From: RPRB01 sp035543115
GTDB taxonomy: Bacteria; Myxococcota; Myxococcia; Myxococcales; Myxococcaceae
Direction of reading: 5' to 3'
Length of the DNA stretch: 64,000 bases
Assembly: GCA_035543115.1 (NCBI GenBank)
Contig: DATKKF010000066.1
Span: 47,031 to 111,030 of the forward strand
The position numbers were made by a program, and so were the translations under genes. Under the pieces are notes generated by a model that was not told the origin of the DNA, made no database searches, and was given only the letters and a program-made list of their open reading frames with translations. Shown here piece after piece: positions 1 through 7,888 of the stretch (within the stretch, counting starts at the first letter, position 1; each line of letters starts with the position of its first letter).

Positions 1-52
1 CCTCGGCGATCAGCGGGTGAAGGAGAAGTTCCTCGGCGAGGCGGCGCTCTAG
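1..52 (+). CDS. C-terminal end of an unknown gene (partial)
   Basis: Only the last 16 codons and a TAG stop lie in the window. They read LGDQRVKEKFLGEAAL, a hydrophilic, probably helical tail. The frame has strong G/C third positions like its neighbours. It converges on the next gene, with 15 nt between the two stop codons. Nothing in this fragment identifies a family. Confidence 0.5.
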   Translation, partial: LGDQRVKEKFLGEAAL

Positions 53-67
53 GCCCCCTGCACGGGC

Positions 68-2791
68 TCACTCGAGCACGAACAGCCGAATCCCGGCGCT
101 GGTCGCCGCGGTGTGCCAGCCGGACGTCTCCGCCTCACCCAGCGGCCCGTCCACCTCCGCCGTGGTGAGGGCGAGGACCGCCGCCGGTCCCGGCGCGCCG
201 GGGGGAATCGATCGGTCCAGCACCCCGAGCGCCTCGACCGCGCGCACCGTCAGCTCCGAGGCCACCGCGGGCCGCCCGTGCACGTCCTCGAACAGCATCC
301 CGGTCCCGGTCGCCAGCGCCGCCCGGACCTGCACGCCCGAGACCGCCGTCGCCCGCGCCACCTCCCGGGCGAACCGGAGCAGGTCCGTCGCGTCCTGGGC
401 CCCCGCCGACGCCCCGGTCATCCACAGACGATTGCCCGCCTGGGCGAAGGCGATCTGCCAGCCGCCCAGCCAGCCCTGGGCCTCGCGCGCCGCCTCGGCG
501 AGCGCCTCCTGCGCGGCGGCGAGGCGGTCGGGCGCCGGCGGGACGACCTGGGCGACGTAGGCGACCGCCCGCAGCAGCGGCCGCGAAGAGGCGGCGGCGG
601 TGAGCTCGGTCGCCCAGGGCCGCGGCTCGGGAAGCGCCCACTCGCGGAGGAGCACCAGGTCGCCCGGTGTCTCGTCGACCGACTCGCCGCCTGGCCCGAG
701 GAGCGCCTCCAGCCGGTCCGGGCCGGTGCCGATGGGCGCCGGCAGCTCGGGTCCCCGCCGCGCGTGCGCGTTCCACCAGGGCAGCAGCCGTGCCCAGTCC
801 GGCCCCTCGAGCGGCAGGAGTTCTCCGCCCGCGTCCACCAGCAGATCGACCGCCTCGAGCGCCTCGTACCCGAGCCCGTTCCTCGGGAGGAACTGAACCA
901 CCCTCCGCACTCGCCCGCCCTCGCGGAGGCAGAGGACGGCCAGCGGGACGCGGAGACATTCCTTGAGGCGCTCGGTGAGGCGCGCGGGCGGCATCGCGGC
1001 CGCCTCGGCGGAGAACCAGCGGGCCTCGCGCCACTCCTCGCCCATCGCCACCAGCTCGTCGGTGAGCACCCGGAACACGTCGAAGAGGGACGAGAGCCGC
1101 TCTGCCTCGGCCACCACCAGCGACACCAGCGACCGGAGCCGCCGCCGCACCTCGTCGAGATGCTCGGGTCGGACCAGCGCCTCGATGCCGTCGAAGGTGA
1201 GCGCCGCGATGTCCACCGGCTTCAGCGCCCGCAGGCAGCTCCGGATGCTGACGTAGGTGGTGCCCTCGATCAGCAGCGGCCGCCCGCGCCCCGCCAGCGT
1301 CCGCTCCACCCGCGCGAGGTGCACCGGCAGCGCCCGGCGCAGCTTGCGACGCCGCTCCGCCCACTCCGCCGAGGGGCTGGTCCGGCCGGACTGCGGAAGC
1401 TGGCCGCTTCCGCCCCGAAAGAGCGACACCACGATGTGGGAGAGCGGCCCGCCAACCGAGGTGGTGAAGGCAAGGGTCCCGGGAAACGGTCCCGGTCCCG
1501 AGGGGATGGGGCGCAGGTGGCGGCGGTCCCCGCTGAAGATGTGCTGGGTCTTGTTCACCTGGACGAGGCCCGAGGCCCCGAGCGCGTGGCCGAACGTGAG
1601 GAGCCCCCCGTAGGGGTTACTCCACCCGTCGCGCATCCGCTCCACCGCCCGGTGCCAGTCGAGCCCCATCCCGAGGAGGAACGCGAGCTCGATGCTCGGG
1701 AACGCGTCGTGCACCACCGCGAACCCCGCGCCGGGGAAGGTGGCGGGCCGGACCGCCGCGTCGTCCGCCGTCGCCGCGAAGGCCTCGCGGATGGCGGTGG
1801 CGAAGAGCAGCGGCGACTGGCGCTCGAGAAAGCTCGGGTTGCTGCTCCCCTCGCCGACGCCGAGCACCTCCACCACCGGCGAGCCCGCGTGCCGCGGAGA
1901 GCGGGTGGCGAGCACCTGCGCGACCAGCGCCTCGTCGGAGGTGACCAGCGTGGCGGCGGCGCCGCAGCACGGGGCGGCGATGTCGTCGCCGTCGAAATAC
2001 GGGGTCCGGCGCGTGCTCCGCCGCGGCAGCCGTCCGGAGAGCATCGCCGCCGGGTAGGCTCCCGCCGCCTGGAACTTCCGCATCGAGATGGTGGAGAGCG
2101 AGGCCTCGACCGCCTGGCGCGACACGCCGAGGTTCCGGCGCATGCAGTCCATCAGCAGGTCGCCCACCACCAGCATGTCCAGCCCGCGCGCCTGGTCGAG
2201 GTCTCCGAGAACGGTGCGGATCTGATACTGCGAGGCGTAGCCGGAGGGGATGATCTGCCCGGCGACGACCAGCACCGTGGCCCCGCGCTCCGCGGACCGG
2301 GCCGCGCGCACTGCCTGGGCGAAGGCCCAGGCCCCGCTGTCCGAGGTCCCGGCGAGGAACTGGCAGCGCGCGCGCCGCGACAGCTGCAGCGTCGCCTGGA
2401 GCGTCTGGGGCACGAGGCCCACGTTCATCCGCTCGTTCGGGTCGAGCCCGGGCATGCAGGTGACGAACAGGTCGGTGACCCGGTCGCAGGTGGCCCGGTA
2501 GCTCCGGTCGCCCAGCAGCGCGTGCAGGCTGGAGAGGGCGCGATGTCCGGCCGAGGCCAGGAGGTCGGTCAAGGTCACCGGCTCGGTCACCCCGAAGTCG
2601 CGCTCCCAGTCGGCGGGGCGGGCACGCCCGTCGTCGCTGCGGTTGGGGTAGCGAAAGAAGAGCCGGGCGAGCTCGGCGGGCTCTGGCTCGGGAGCGGGTT
2701 CGGAGAGGAACTCGGTCGAGCGGCGCCCGGCAGTCAAGAACCGCGGGTTGCTCCCGTACTCGCCTGCCACCACGAAGACGCGCCGGCGCAC
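68..2791 (-). CDS. Thiolase-fold protein with altered active site and cyclase-like C-terminal region
   Basis: About 907 residues. Residues 1-460 follow the thiolase fold: the nucleophile-elbow region reads GTSDSGAWAF (148-157), the His loop GHALGASG (401-408) is intact, and the final loop reads TTSVGGP (443-449). In thiolases the first site is CxSG and the last is CxGG; here both cysteines appear as serine (Ser150, Ser445), while His402 is kept. The rest (about 490-907) is a non-thiolase extension. Residues 822-860 (ALATGTG, then a run with Gly-Arg-Pro and A-x-E-L-x-x-R) resemble the end of a class III nucleotidyl cyclase domain, a weak match. The GTG start at 2791 is chosen because the fold begins RRRVFVVAG; an upstream in-frame GTG would overlap the preceding gene. 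It follows the cytochrome/dehydrogenase gene by 62 nt on the same strand, so possibly co-transcribed. Function unknown. Confidence 0.7.
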   Translation of the reverse strand: MRRRVFVVAGEYGSNPRFLTAGRRSTEFLSEPAPEPEPAELARLFFRYPNRSDDGRARPADWERDFGVTEPVTLTDLLASAGHRALSSLHALLGDRSYRATCDRVTDLFVTCMPGLDPNERMNVGLVPQTLQATLQLSRRARCQFLAGTSDSGAWAFAQAVRAARSAERGATVLVVAGQIIPSGYASQYQIRTVLGDLDQARGLDMLVVGDLLMDCMRRNLGVSRQAVEASLSTISMRKFQAAGAYPAAMLSGRLPRRSTRRTPYFDGDDIAAPCCGAAATLVTSDEALVAQVLATRSPRHAGSPVVEVLGVGEGSSNPSFLERQSPLLFATAIREAFAATADDAAVRPATFPGAGFAVVHDAFPSIELAFLLGMGLDWHRAVERMRDGWSNPYGGLLTFGHALGASGLVQVNKTQHIFSGDRRHLRPIPSGPGPFPGTLAFTTSVGGPLSHIVVSLFRGGSGQLPQSGRTSPSAEWAERRRKLRRALPVHLARVERTLAGRGRPLLIEGTTYVSIRSCLRALKPVDIAALTFDGIEALVRPEHLDEVRRRLRSLVSLVVAEAERLSSLFDVFRVLTDELVAMGEEWREARWFSAEAAAMPPARLTERLKECLRVPLAVLCLREGGRVRRVVQFLPRNGLGYEALEAVDLLVDAGGELLPLEGPDWARLLPWWNAHARRGPELPAPIGTGPDRLEALLGPGGESVDETPGDLVLLREWALPEPRPWATELTAAASSRPLLRAVAYVAQVVPPAPDRLAAAQEALAEAAREAQGWLGGWQIAFAQAGNRLWMTGASAGAQDATDLLRFAREVARATAVSGVQVRAALATGTGMLFEDVHGRPAVASELTVRAVEALGVLDRSIPPGAPGPAAVLALTTAEVDGPLGEAETSGWHTAATSAGIRLFVLE

Positions 2792-2853
2792 GGGGTCAGC
2801 AGAGCACGGCCAGCCGCGGCCGCCCACCCCGGAGACAGCCGATGCGTCCAGGT

Positions 2854-4587
2854 TCAGCGAGTCGCCGATCGAGAGGTCGGAGCCACGCGCCACACCGTTC
2901 CGCCGGCGTCCTCGGTGACCAGGAGTGCCCCGTCGTGCGCGACGGCCACTCCCACCGGACGGCCCCAGACGCTGCGCGCGTCGACCACGAAGCCGGTCAG
3001 GAAATCCTCGTACTCCCCGGTGGGCACCCCGTCGCGGGCGGGGATGCGGATGACCTTGTACCCGGTGCGCCACTCGCGGTTCCACGAACCGTGCTCGGCC
3101 GCGAACCCGTCGCCCTGGCGGAAGGTCATCCCCAGCGAGGCCGAGTGGGCCTGGAGCAGCACGTCCGGGAGAGTCGCCTTGCCTGCGAGATCGGGCCGGA
3201 TCCCCTTCAGCCGCGGGTCCTCGTGGTTTCCCAGCCAGTACCAGGGCCACCCGTACCAGGCGCCCTCGCGCACGCGGCTGACGTGGTCGGGCACCAGGTC
3301 GTCGCCCAGCCCGTCGCGCTCGTTGGTGGAGCACCAGAGGTCGCCGGTCGCCGGGTGCACGGCCATGCCGACGCAGTTGCGGAGGCCGGTGGCGAAGATG
3401 CGTCCCTCCTTCCCATCGGGATCGAAGACCAGCACGTTCGCCCGGCGCTCCTCGAATCCCCACGCGGCGCCCAGCCGGTGCGTCGACTCCCAGGCGCGCA
3501 CCTCGTCCGGGCTCTTCTTGCCGATCCACTCCGCGGCGTTGGACTGGCTTCCGACGGAGACGAACATCCGCTTCCCGTCGAGCGAGAAGACGAGGTCGCG
3601 GGTGGTGTGGCCGCCAGTGGTCGGCGCGAGCTGCTCGACCACCACCTCCGGGCGCCCGCGCGCCCGGTTGTCGCCGTCCCCGTAGGGGAAGCGAACCACC
3701 CGGTTGATCTCGGCGACGTACAGCCACTGCGGCGAGGGGCCGGGCGGATGGAAGGCCATGCCGAACGGACCGTCGAGGCCATCGGCGAACGTCTCGCGCT
3801 GCTCGGCGCGCGTGGCCCCGTCCTTCGCCCGGAGCACACGGATGCGCCCGTGAGCCGTCTCGGCGATGAAGATGGCGCCGTCCGGAGCGACCCGGATCTG
3901 CCGGGGCTCCTCGAGCCCGTCGGCGAAGAGGTCCACCCGCCACCCCTCGGGAGCTCGGGGGCGGGCGTCGGCCGGCCGGGGGACGACGCGCGGGCTGTTC
4001 CGTGCAGAGCTGGTGGCGAAGGGCACGGGCAGGTCCTCGACCCGGATGTGCCGCCGGACGCCAGGCGCATCGGACCGCCAGTCTCCGAACGCAGCAGGGC
4101 CGGTGAGGACACTGCCCGTGCCGCCGTCTGGCGCCGCAGCCACGGTGGCCTGCGGCTGCTGGGGGACCCCGGCGTCCAGAGGCGAGGCCGGCGCTGCGGT
4201 GACGACGGGGCTGACCGGCGTCCTCGCGGCCGGGAGCGAGCTCAGGAACGCCACCACGTCCGCGCGCTCCCCGGGGTCGGTCACTCTCTGGGCCATGGTC
4301 GTGCCCGGGACGAGCGCGGCCGGGTTGGCCAGGTACCGCTGCAGCAGCTCCGGGGTCCAGGCGCGGCCCCACCGGGTCAGCGCGGCCGAGTACCCGAAGT
4401 CGGTGCTCGCTGCCTTCCGGCCCACCACACTGCGCAGGGTCGGCCCCTGACCGGCGGCGGCTCCCGGATCGACCGTGTGGCAGAGCGAGCAGCGGTCCTG
4501 AAACACCGACCCGCCGCGGGAGGCGCTGGGTCTCGGTGCGGCGGCCACCAGCAGCGGGACGAGCAGGAGGAGCAATGGAGGCTTCAT
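2854..4587 (-). CDS. Cytochrome c - PQQ-dependent sugar dehydrogenase fusion, secreted
   Basis: 577 residues. A signal peptide (MKPPLLLLLVPLLVAAA) is followed by a class I cytochrome c domain with CSLCH (Cys33, Cys36, His37) and a likely axial Met98 in GTTM. After a Pro/Ala linker (about 120-220), a beta-propeller of the soluble glucose/sorbosone dehydrogenase family runs to the end, with typical pieces such as GLEEPRQI, GGHTTRDL, GLRNCVGMAVHP and EHGSWNR. Expected role: periplasmic oxidation of a sugar or aldose with electrons passed to the attached heme, hence to the respiratory chain. PQQ dependence and substrate are inferred from the family. The ATG at 4587 precedes the signal peptide; upstream codons in the same frame are not coding-like. 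Divergent from kdsD. Confidence 0.85.
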   Translation of the reverse strand: MKPPLLLLLVPLLVAAAPRPSASRGGSVFQDRCSLCHTVDPGAAAGQGPTLRSVVGRKAASTDFGYSAALTRWGRAWTPELLQRYLANPAALVPGTTMAQRVTDPGERADVVAFLSSLPAARTPVSPVVTAAPASPLDAGVPQQPQATVAAAPDGGTGSVLTGPAAFGDWRSDAPGVRRHIRVEDLPVPFATSSARNSPRVVPRPADARPRAPEGWRVDLFADGLEEPRQIRVAPDGAIFIAETAHGRIRVLRAKDGATRAEQRETFADGLDGPFGMAFHPPGPSPQWLYVAEINRVVRFPYGDGDNRARGRPEVVVEQLAPTTGGHTTRDLVFSLDGKRMFVSVGSQSNAAEWIGKKSPDEVRAWESTHRLGAAWGFEERRANVLVFDPDGKEGRIFATGLRNCVGMAVHPATGDLWCSTNERDGLGDDLVPDHVSRVREGAWYGWPWYWLGNHEDPRLKGIRPDLAGKATLPDVLLQAHSASLGMTFRQGDGFAAEHGSWNREWRTGYKVIRIPARDGVPTGEYEDFLTGFVVDARSVWGRPVGVAVAHDGALLVTEDAGGTVWRVAPTSRSATR

Positions 4588-4759
4588 GGCGCAGGAAGAG
4601 TCGCGAGCGGTCGACGCCGCTCGCCGCACCGTGAACGTTCCGGCACGGCGTCGGGCGTCGGGCTTCGCCGGCACGAGCCACCGGGCGGTGGCAACGGGCC
4701 GGCGCACTCTAGCCTCGACCGGCCCCACGCGGTATGAGCCGTGTCCGCAGACACCCTCG

Positions 4760-5800
4760 ATGCGACGCCCCGGTCCCCGCCCTCCCCGCGTGCGCTCCCG
4801 CCCCTCGGCGTCGCGGAGGAGGCTGGCACTGCGCGCCGATGCGCTGGCCTATGCCCGGGGGGTGCTCGACGCCGAGGCCTCCGCCATCCTCGGGGCCAAG
4901 GAGCGTCTGGGTGCGAGCTTCATCCGGGCGCTCGAGCTGATGCGCGCCTGCGAGGGGCACATCGTGGTCACCGGCCTCGGCAAGCCGGGCTTCATCGCCC
5001 AGAAGCTGTCCGCCACCCTCGCCTCCACCGGGGTGCCCTCGCTCTACCTCCACCCGTCCGAGGCGCTCCACGGCGACCTCGGCCGGGTGAGCCGGGGCGA
5101 CGTGGTGCTCGCGCTCTCCAACAGCGGGTCGACCGAGGAGCTGGTGCGGCTGCTCCCGTCTCTGCGCCGGCTCGGCGCGCTGGTCATCGCCATCACCGGC
5201 GACGGTGACTCGCCGCTCGCCCGCGGCGCCGACGTGGTGCTCGACGTGGGCGCCATCCCCGAGGCCTGTCCGCTGGGCCTGGTGCCCACCGCCAGCTCGG
5301 CCGCGCTGCACGCGGTGTCCGACGCGCTGGCCATGACCCTGCTCAAGACGCGCCAGTTCAGCAGCGAGGAGTACGCCGCGCTCCACCCGGGCGGGAAGCT
5401 GGGGCGGAGCGTCATGCGCGTCCTCGAGGTGATGCGCGCCGGCCGGGCAAACCCGGTGGTCCGCGCCGACGCCCCGCTCCACGAGGCGGTGGTGGTGATG
5501 ACCAACACCCCTGGCCGACCGGGCGCCACCAACGTGGTCGACGCCTCGGGCCGGCTGGTGGGCATCTTCACCGACGGCGACCTCCGGCGGATGGTGGAGA
5601 AGGGCAAGACCGACTTCCACCTCCCGGTCTCGGCGGTCATGGGGCACCAGCCGCGCTGCGTGTCGCCCGAGGACCTGGCGCTCACCGCCGCGGCGCTGAT
5701 GCGCGAGGCGCACGTGGACCAGCTCCCGGTGGTGAACGCCGACGGCCACCCGGTCGGCCTGATCGACGTGCAGGACCTGCTCGCCGCCCGGCTGATCTAG
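4760..5800 (+). CDS. kdsD: Arabinose-5-phosphate isomerase (KpsF/GutQ family)
   Basis: 346 residues. An N-terminal SIS domain contains ITGLGKPGFIAQK-like sugar-binding (VVTGLGKPG), HPSEALHGDLG and LSNSGSTEEL; it is followed by TASSAALHAVSDALAM and HPGGKLG, all hallmarks of KdsD/GutQ. Two CBS domains occupy the last 130 residues (MRAGRANPVV..., VMGHQPRCVSPEDLAL...). It converts D-ribulose 5-phosphate to D-arabinose 5-phosphate, the first step towards Kdo for LPS. The Arg/Pro-rich first 25 residues after the ATG at 4760 are atypical, so the real start could be slightly downstream. Stands alone between a divergent and a convergent gene; other kds genes are not in the window. Confidence 0.9.
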   Translation: MRRPGPRPPRVRSRPSASRRRLALRADALAYARGVLDAEASAILGAKERLGASFIRALELMRACEGHIVVTGLGKPGFIAQKLSATLASTGVPSLYLHPSEALHGDLGRVSRGDVVLALSNSGSTEELVRLLPSLRRLGALVIAITGDGDSPLARGADVVLDVGAIPEACPLGLVPTASSAALHAVSDALAMTLLKTRQFSSEEYAALHPGGKLGRSVMRVLEVMRAGRANPVVRADAPLHEAVVVMTNTPGRPGATNVVDASGRLVGIFTDGDLRRMVEKGKTDFHLPVSAVMGHQPRCVSPEDLALTAAALMREAHVDQLPVVNADGHPVGLIDVQDLLAARLI

Positions 5801-5820
5801 GTCAGGGCGGCCGCAGTCTG

Positions 5821-6396
5821 TTAGGGCGTCGGGGCAGTCACCCGCAGGCCGGCGAAGGACTCTCCGCAGCCGAGGTCCAGGGTGTGGACCGCGTCCGGGT
5901 TCCCCTGACCCACCGCGAGCGCACGCTGTCCGGCCTTGAGCACCGTGTCCGGCGGGGGCGCGCTCTTGCAGAACACCGCCACGAAGCGCACCAGCCCCGG
6001 AGGCCCATCGACGACCGGGCGATCGGCGAGCACGGTCGGTCCACCCGGACGGACCCGCTCGATCGCCCCGGTGGCCGGCGTCGACGGGCTCGCCAGCAGC
6101 ACGCGACGCGAGTGGAGGGCGAGCACGACCACCGAGGCTTCTCGCTCGGAGCTGACGCCGAACGCCACCTTCGAGCCGACGGCCAGCGGCCCACCCTCGG
6201 CCACGGGCTCGAGGCGACCCCCCTGTCCCACCTGGTAGACGCGGAGCGCACCCTGCCCGGTGGACGGGTGAAGCCTCCAGGGGATGACCCACAGCGCCAC
6301 GTAGAGGGCGATGGCGCCGGCCAGCGCGATGAGGGGGCCGCGGAGCGCACGGCGGCGAGGATTCGATGGGCGCGGGGTGTCCACGAAGGCGAGCAC
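5821..6396 (-). CDS. Membrane-anchored protein with DUF4384-like domain
   Basis: 191 residues from a GTG start. A basic cytoplasmic stretch (SNPRRRALRG) precedes one membrane helix (LIALAGAIALYVALWVIP, about 22-40), and the remaining 150 residues are extracytoplasmic. The body (AVGSKVAFGVSSEREASVVVLAL ... PGLVRFVAVFCK) resembles the DUF4384 fold often found next to anti-sigma or peptidase modules in Myxococcota, but no such partner is adjacent here. Converges with kdsD (20 nt between stops). Function unknown; the family assignment is a judgement by eye. Confidence 0.65.
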   Translation of the reverse strand: MLAFVDTPRPSNPRRRALRGPLIALAGAIALYVALWVIPWRLHPSTGQGALRVYQVGQGGRLEPVAEGGPLAVGSKVAFGVSSEREASVVVLALHSRRVLLASPSTPATGAIERVRPGGPTVLADRPVVDGPPGLVRFVAVFCKSAPPPDTVLKAGQRALAVGQGNPDAVHTLDLGCGESFAGLRVTAPTP

Positions 6397-6454
6397 GGGT
6401 GGGCTCCGGTCTCCTCCCTGATTGCAGGAACCTTCCCCTCACCGCAAGCCTTGC

Positions 6455-7888
6455 ATGCCCCGGGGAACGCGACCCGACTGTGCCTGCGGTGGGGCCGGGG
6501 ACGCGGTAGTCTTCCCCCTGGAACCCTTGGATCTCGCCGTCGCTCGCCCCGGGCGCCTGAGGCAGGACAAGCTGTCCTCGCTTCGCGCCTTCCGTCATCA
6601 GAACTTCGTCCGCTTCTGGCTGGGCGCGTTCATCTCCAACGTCGGCACCTGGATGGAGACCATCGCGGTGGGGGTGTACGTCACCCAGTCCACCGGGCGC
6701 GCCGGGTGGACGGGCACCGTGGCCGCGTTGATGTACCTGCCCACCCTGGTGCTGGGCCCACTGGCGGGCGCGCTGGCCGACCGCATCGACCGGCGGCGGC
6801 TCCTCTCGGTCCTCACCACGGCGCAGACGCTGCTCGCGCTGGTCCTCGCGGTGCTCGCCCTGACCGGCCGGCTCTCGGTGCCGGCGGTTGCGGTGCTGGC
6901 CTTCTTCGCGGGCTGCGTGAACGCGCTGGTCTCGCCGGTCTACTCCTCGCTGGTCGCCGAGCTCGTCCCCGCCGAGGATCTGCTCTCGGCGCTGAGCCTC
7001 AGCTCGGCGCAGTACAACCTGGGGCGCATCATCGGCCCGTCACTCGCGGCGCTGGCCATCGGCGCCGGAGGGCTGGCGACGGCGTTCTTCTGCAACGCGG
7101 CGAGCTTCCTCGCGGTCCTCGTCTCGCTGACGCTGGTCCGGCTGCCGCCGAGGCCGGAGCACGCCGGGCGCGGGGACCTCTGGGCGGAGATCGTGACCGG
7201 CTTCCGGGTGGCCCGGGAGGACGCCGGGATCCGCACCGCGCTGGTCCTGACCTGCCTCATCTCGGTGCTGGTCGCCCCGTTCATCGCGCTCATCCCGGTC
7301 TACGCCATCACCATCTTCGGCCACGGCGCCGCGGGCACCTCCCTCCTGGCGACCGGGCAGGGCGTGGGCGCCATCGGCGCCGCGGTGCTCACTGGCAGCC
7401 TCGCCGACCGCTGGGGCCGCCGCCGGCTGGTGAGCCGGATGACGCTCACCCTCGGGGTCGTCGCCGCAACCTACTGGCTGGTCCCGCGCTTCTGGATGGC
7501 GGTGGTCCTGGTGGGGGTGCTCGGGGGCGCCTACCTCTCGACGCTCACCGGGGTGAACGCCACCTGCATGAGCCGCGTCTCGCGGCTGCTCCAGGCACGG
7601 GTGAGCAGCCTTTACACCATGGTGCTCGGCGTGGGGTACGCGCTGGGGCTGCTCACGCTCTCCTGGCTCGGAGACCGCGTCGGGCTTCGGCTCACCATGG
7701 CCACCGCCGCCGCGCTGCTCACTCTCACGGTCGCCTGGATGAAGCGGCGCGGGCTGCTCGCGCTGCTCGACGGTCCGGCAAGGTTCCTGGGCCGGGACGA
7801 GGTCACCTTCGACGTCCCGACGCTCGCCGGGCCGGCGACGATGAAGGAGGTGGCGGTCGCGAAGGCGTCCGGCGCCTCGTCGCGCTAG
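6455..7888 (+). CDS. MFS transporter, EntS/DHA3-like drug or siderophore exporter
   Basis: About 477 residues with 11-12 predicted membrane helices. The core starts LSSLRAFRHQNFVRFWLGAFISNVGTWME, characteristic of the EntS-like (DHA3) major facilitator group, and the loop motif GPLAGALADRIDRRRLL is the MFS motif A. A second copy, TGSLADRWGRRRLVSR, opens the C-terminal half, and a hydrophilic 45-residue tail follows the last helix. The substrate cannot be deduced; relatives export enterobactin or drugs. The start is uncertain: ATG at 6455 is used, but homology only begins about 45 residues later, and a TTG at 6422 or 6527 is possible. It ends on the same CTAG tetranucleotide as the convergent TPR gene. 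Confidence 0.85.
   Translation: MPRGTRPDCACGGAGDAVVFPLEPLDLAVARPGRLRQDKLSSLRAFRHQNFVRFWLGAFISNVGTWMETIAVGVYVTQSTGRAGWTGTVAALMYLPTLVLGPLAGALADRIDRRRLLSVLTTAQTLLALVLAVLALTGRLSVPAVAVLAFFAGCVNALVSPVYSSLVAELVPAEDLLSALSLSSAQYNLGRIIGPSLAALAIGAGGLATAFFCNAASFLAVLVSLTLVRLPPRPEHAGRGDLWAEIVTGFRVAREDAGIRTALVLTCLISVLVAPFIALIPVYAITIFGHGAAGTSLLATGQGVGAIGAAVLTGSLADRWGRRRLVSRMTLTLGVVAATYWLVPRFWMAVVLVGVLGGAYLSTLTGVNATCMSRVSRLLQARVSSLYTMVLGVGYALGLLTLSWLGDRVGLRLTMATAAALLTLTVAWMKRRGLLALLDGPARFLGRDEVTFDVPTLAGPATMKEVAVAKASGASSR

Noticed and set aside
113..3685. Very long plus-strand open frame over the thiolase and dehydrogenase genes
   Set aside because: It is antisense to two well-supported genes, Arg/Pro/Gly-rich with no recognisable domain. 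Such shadows are expected at this GC content.
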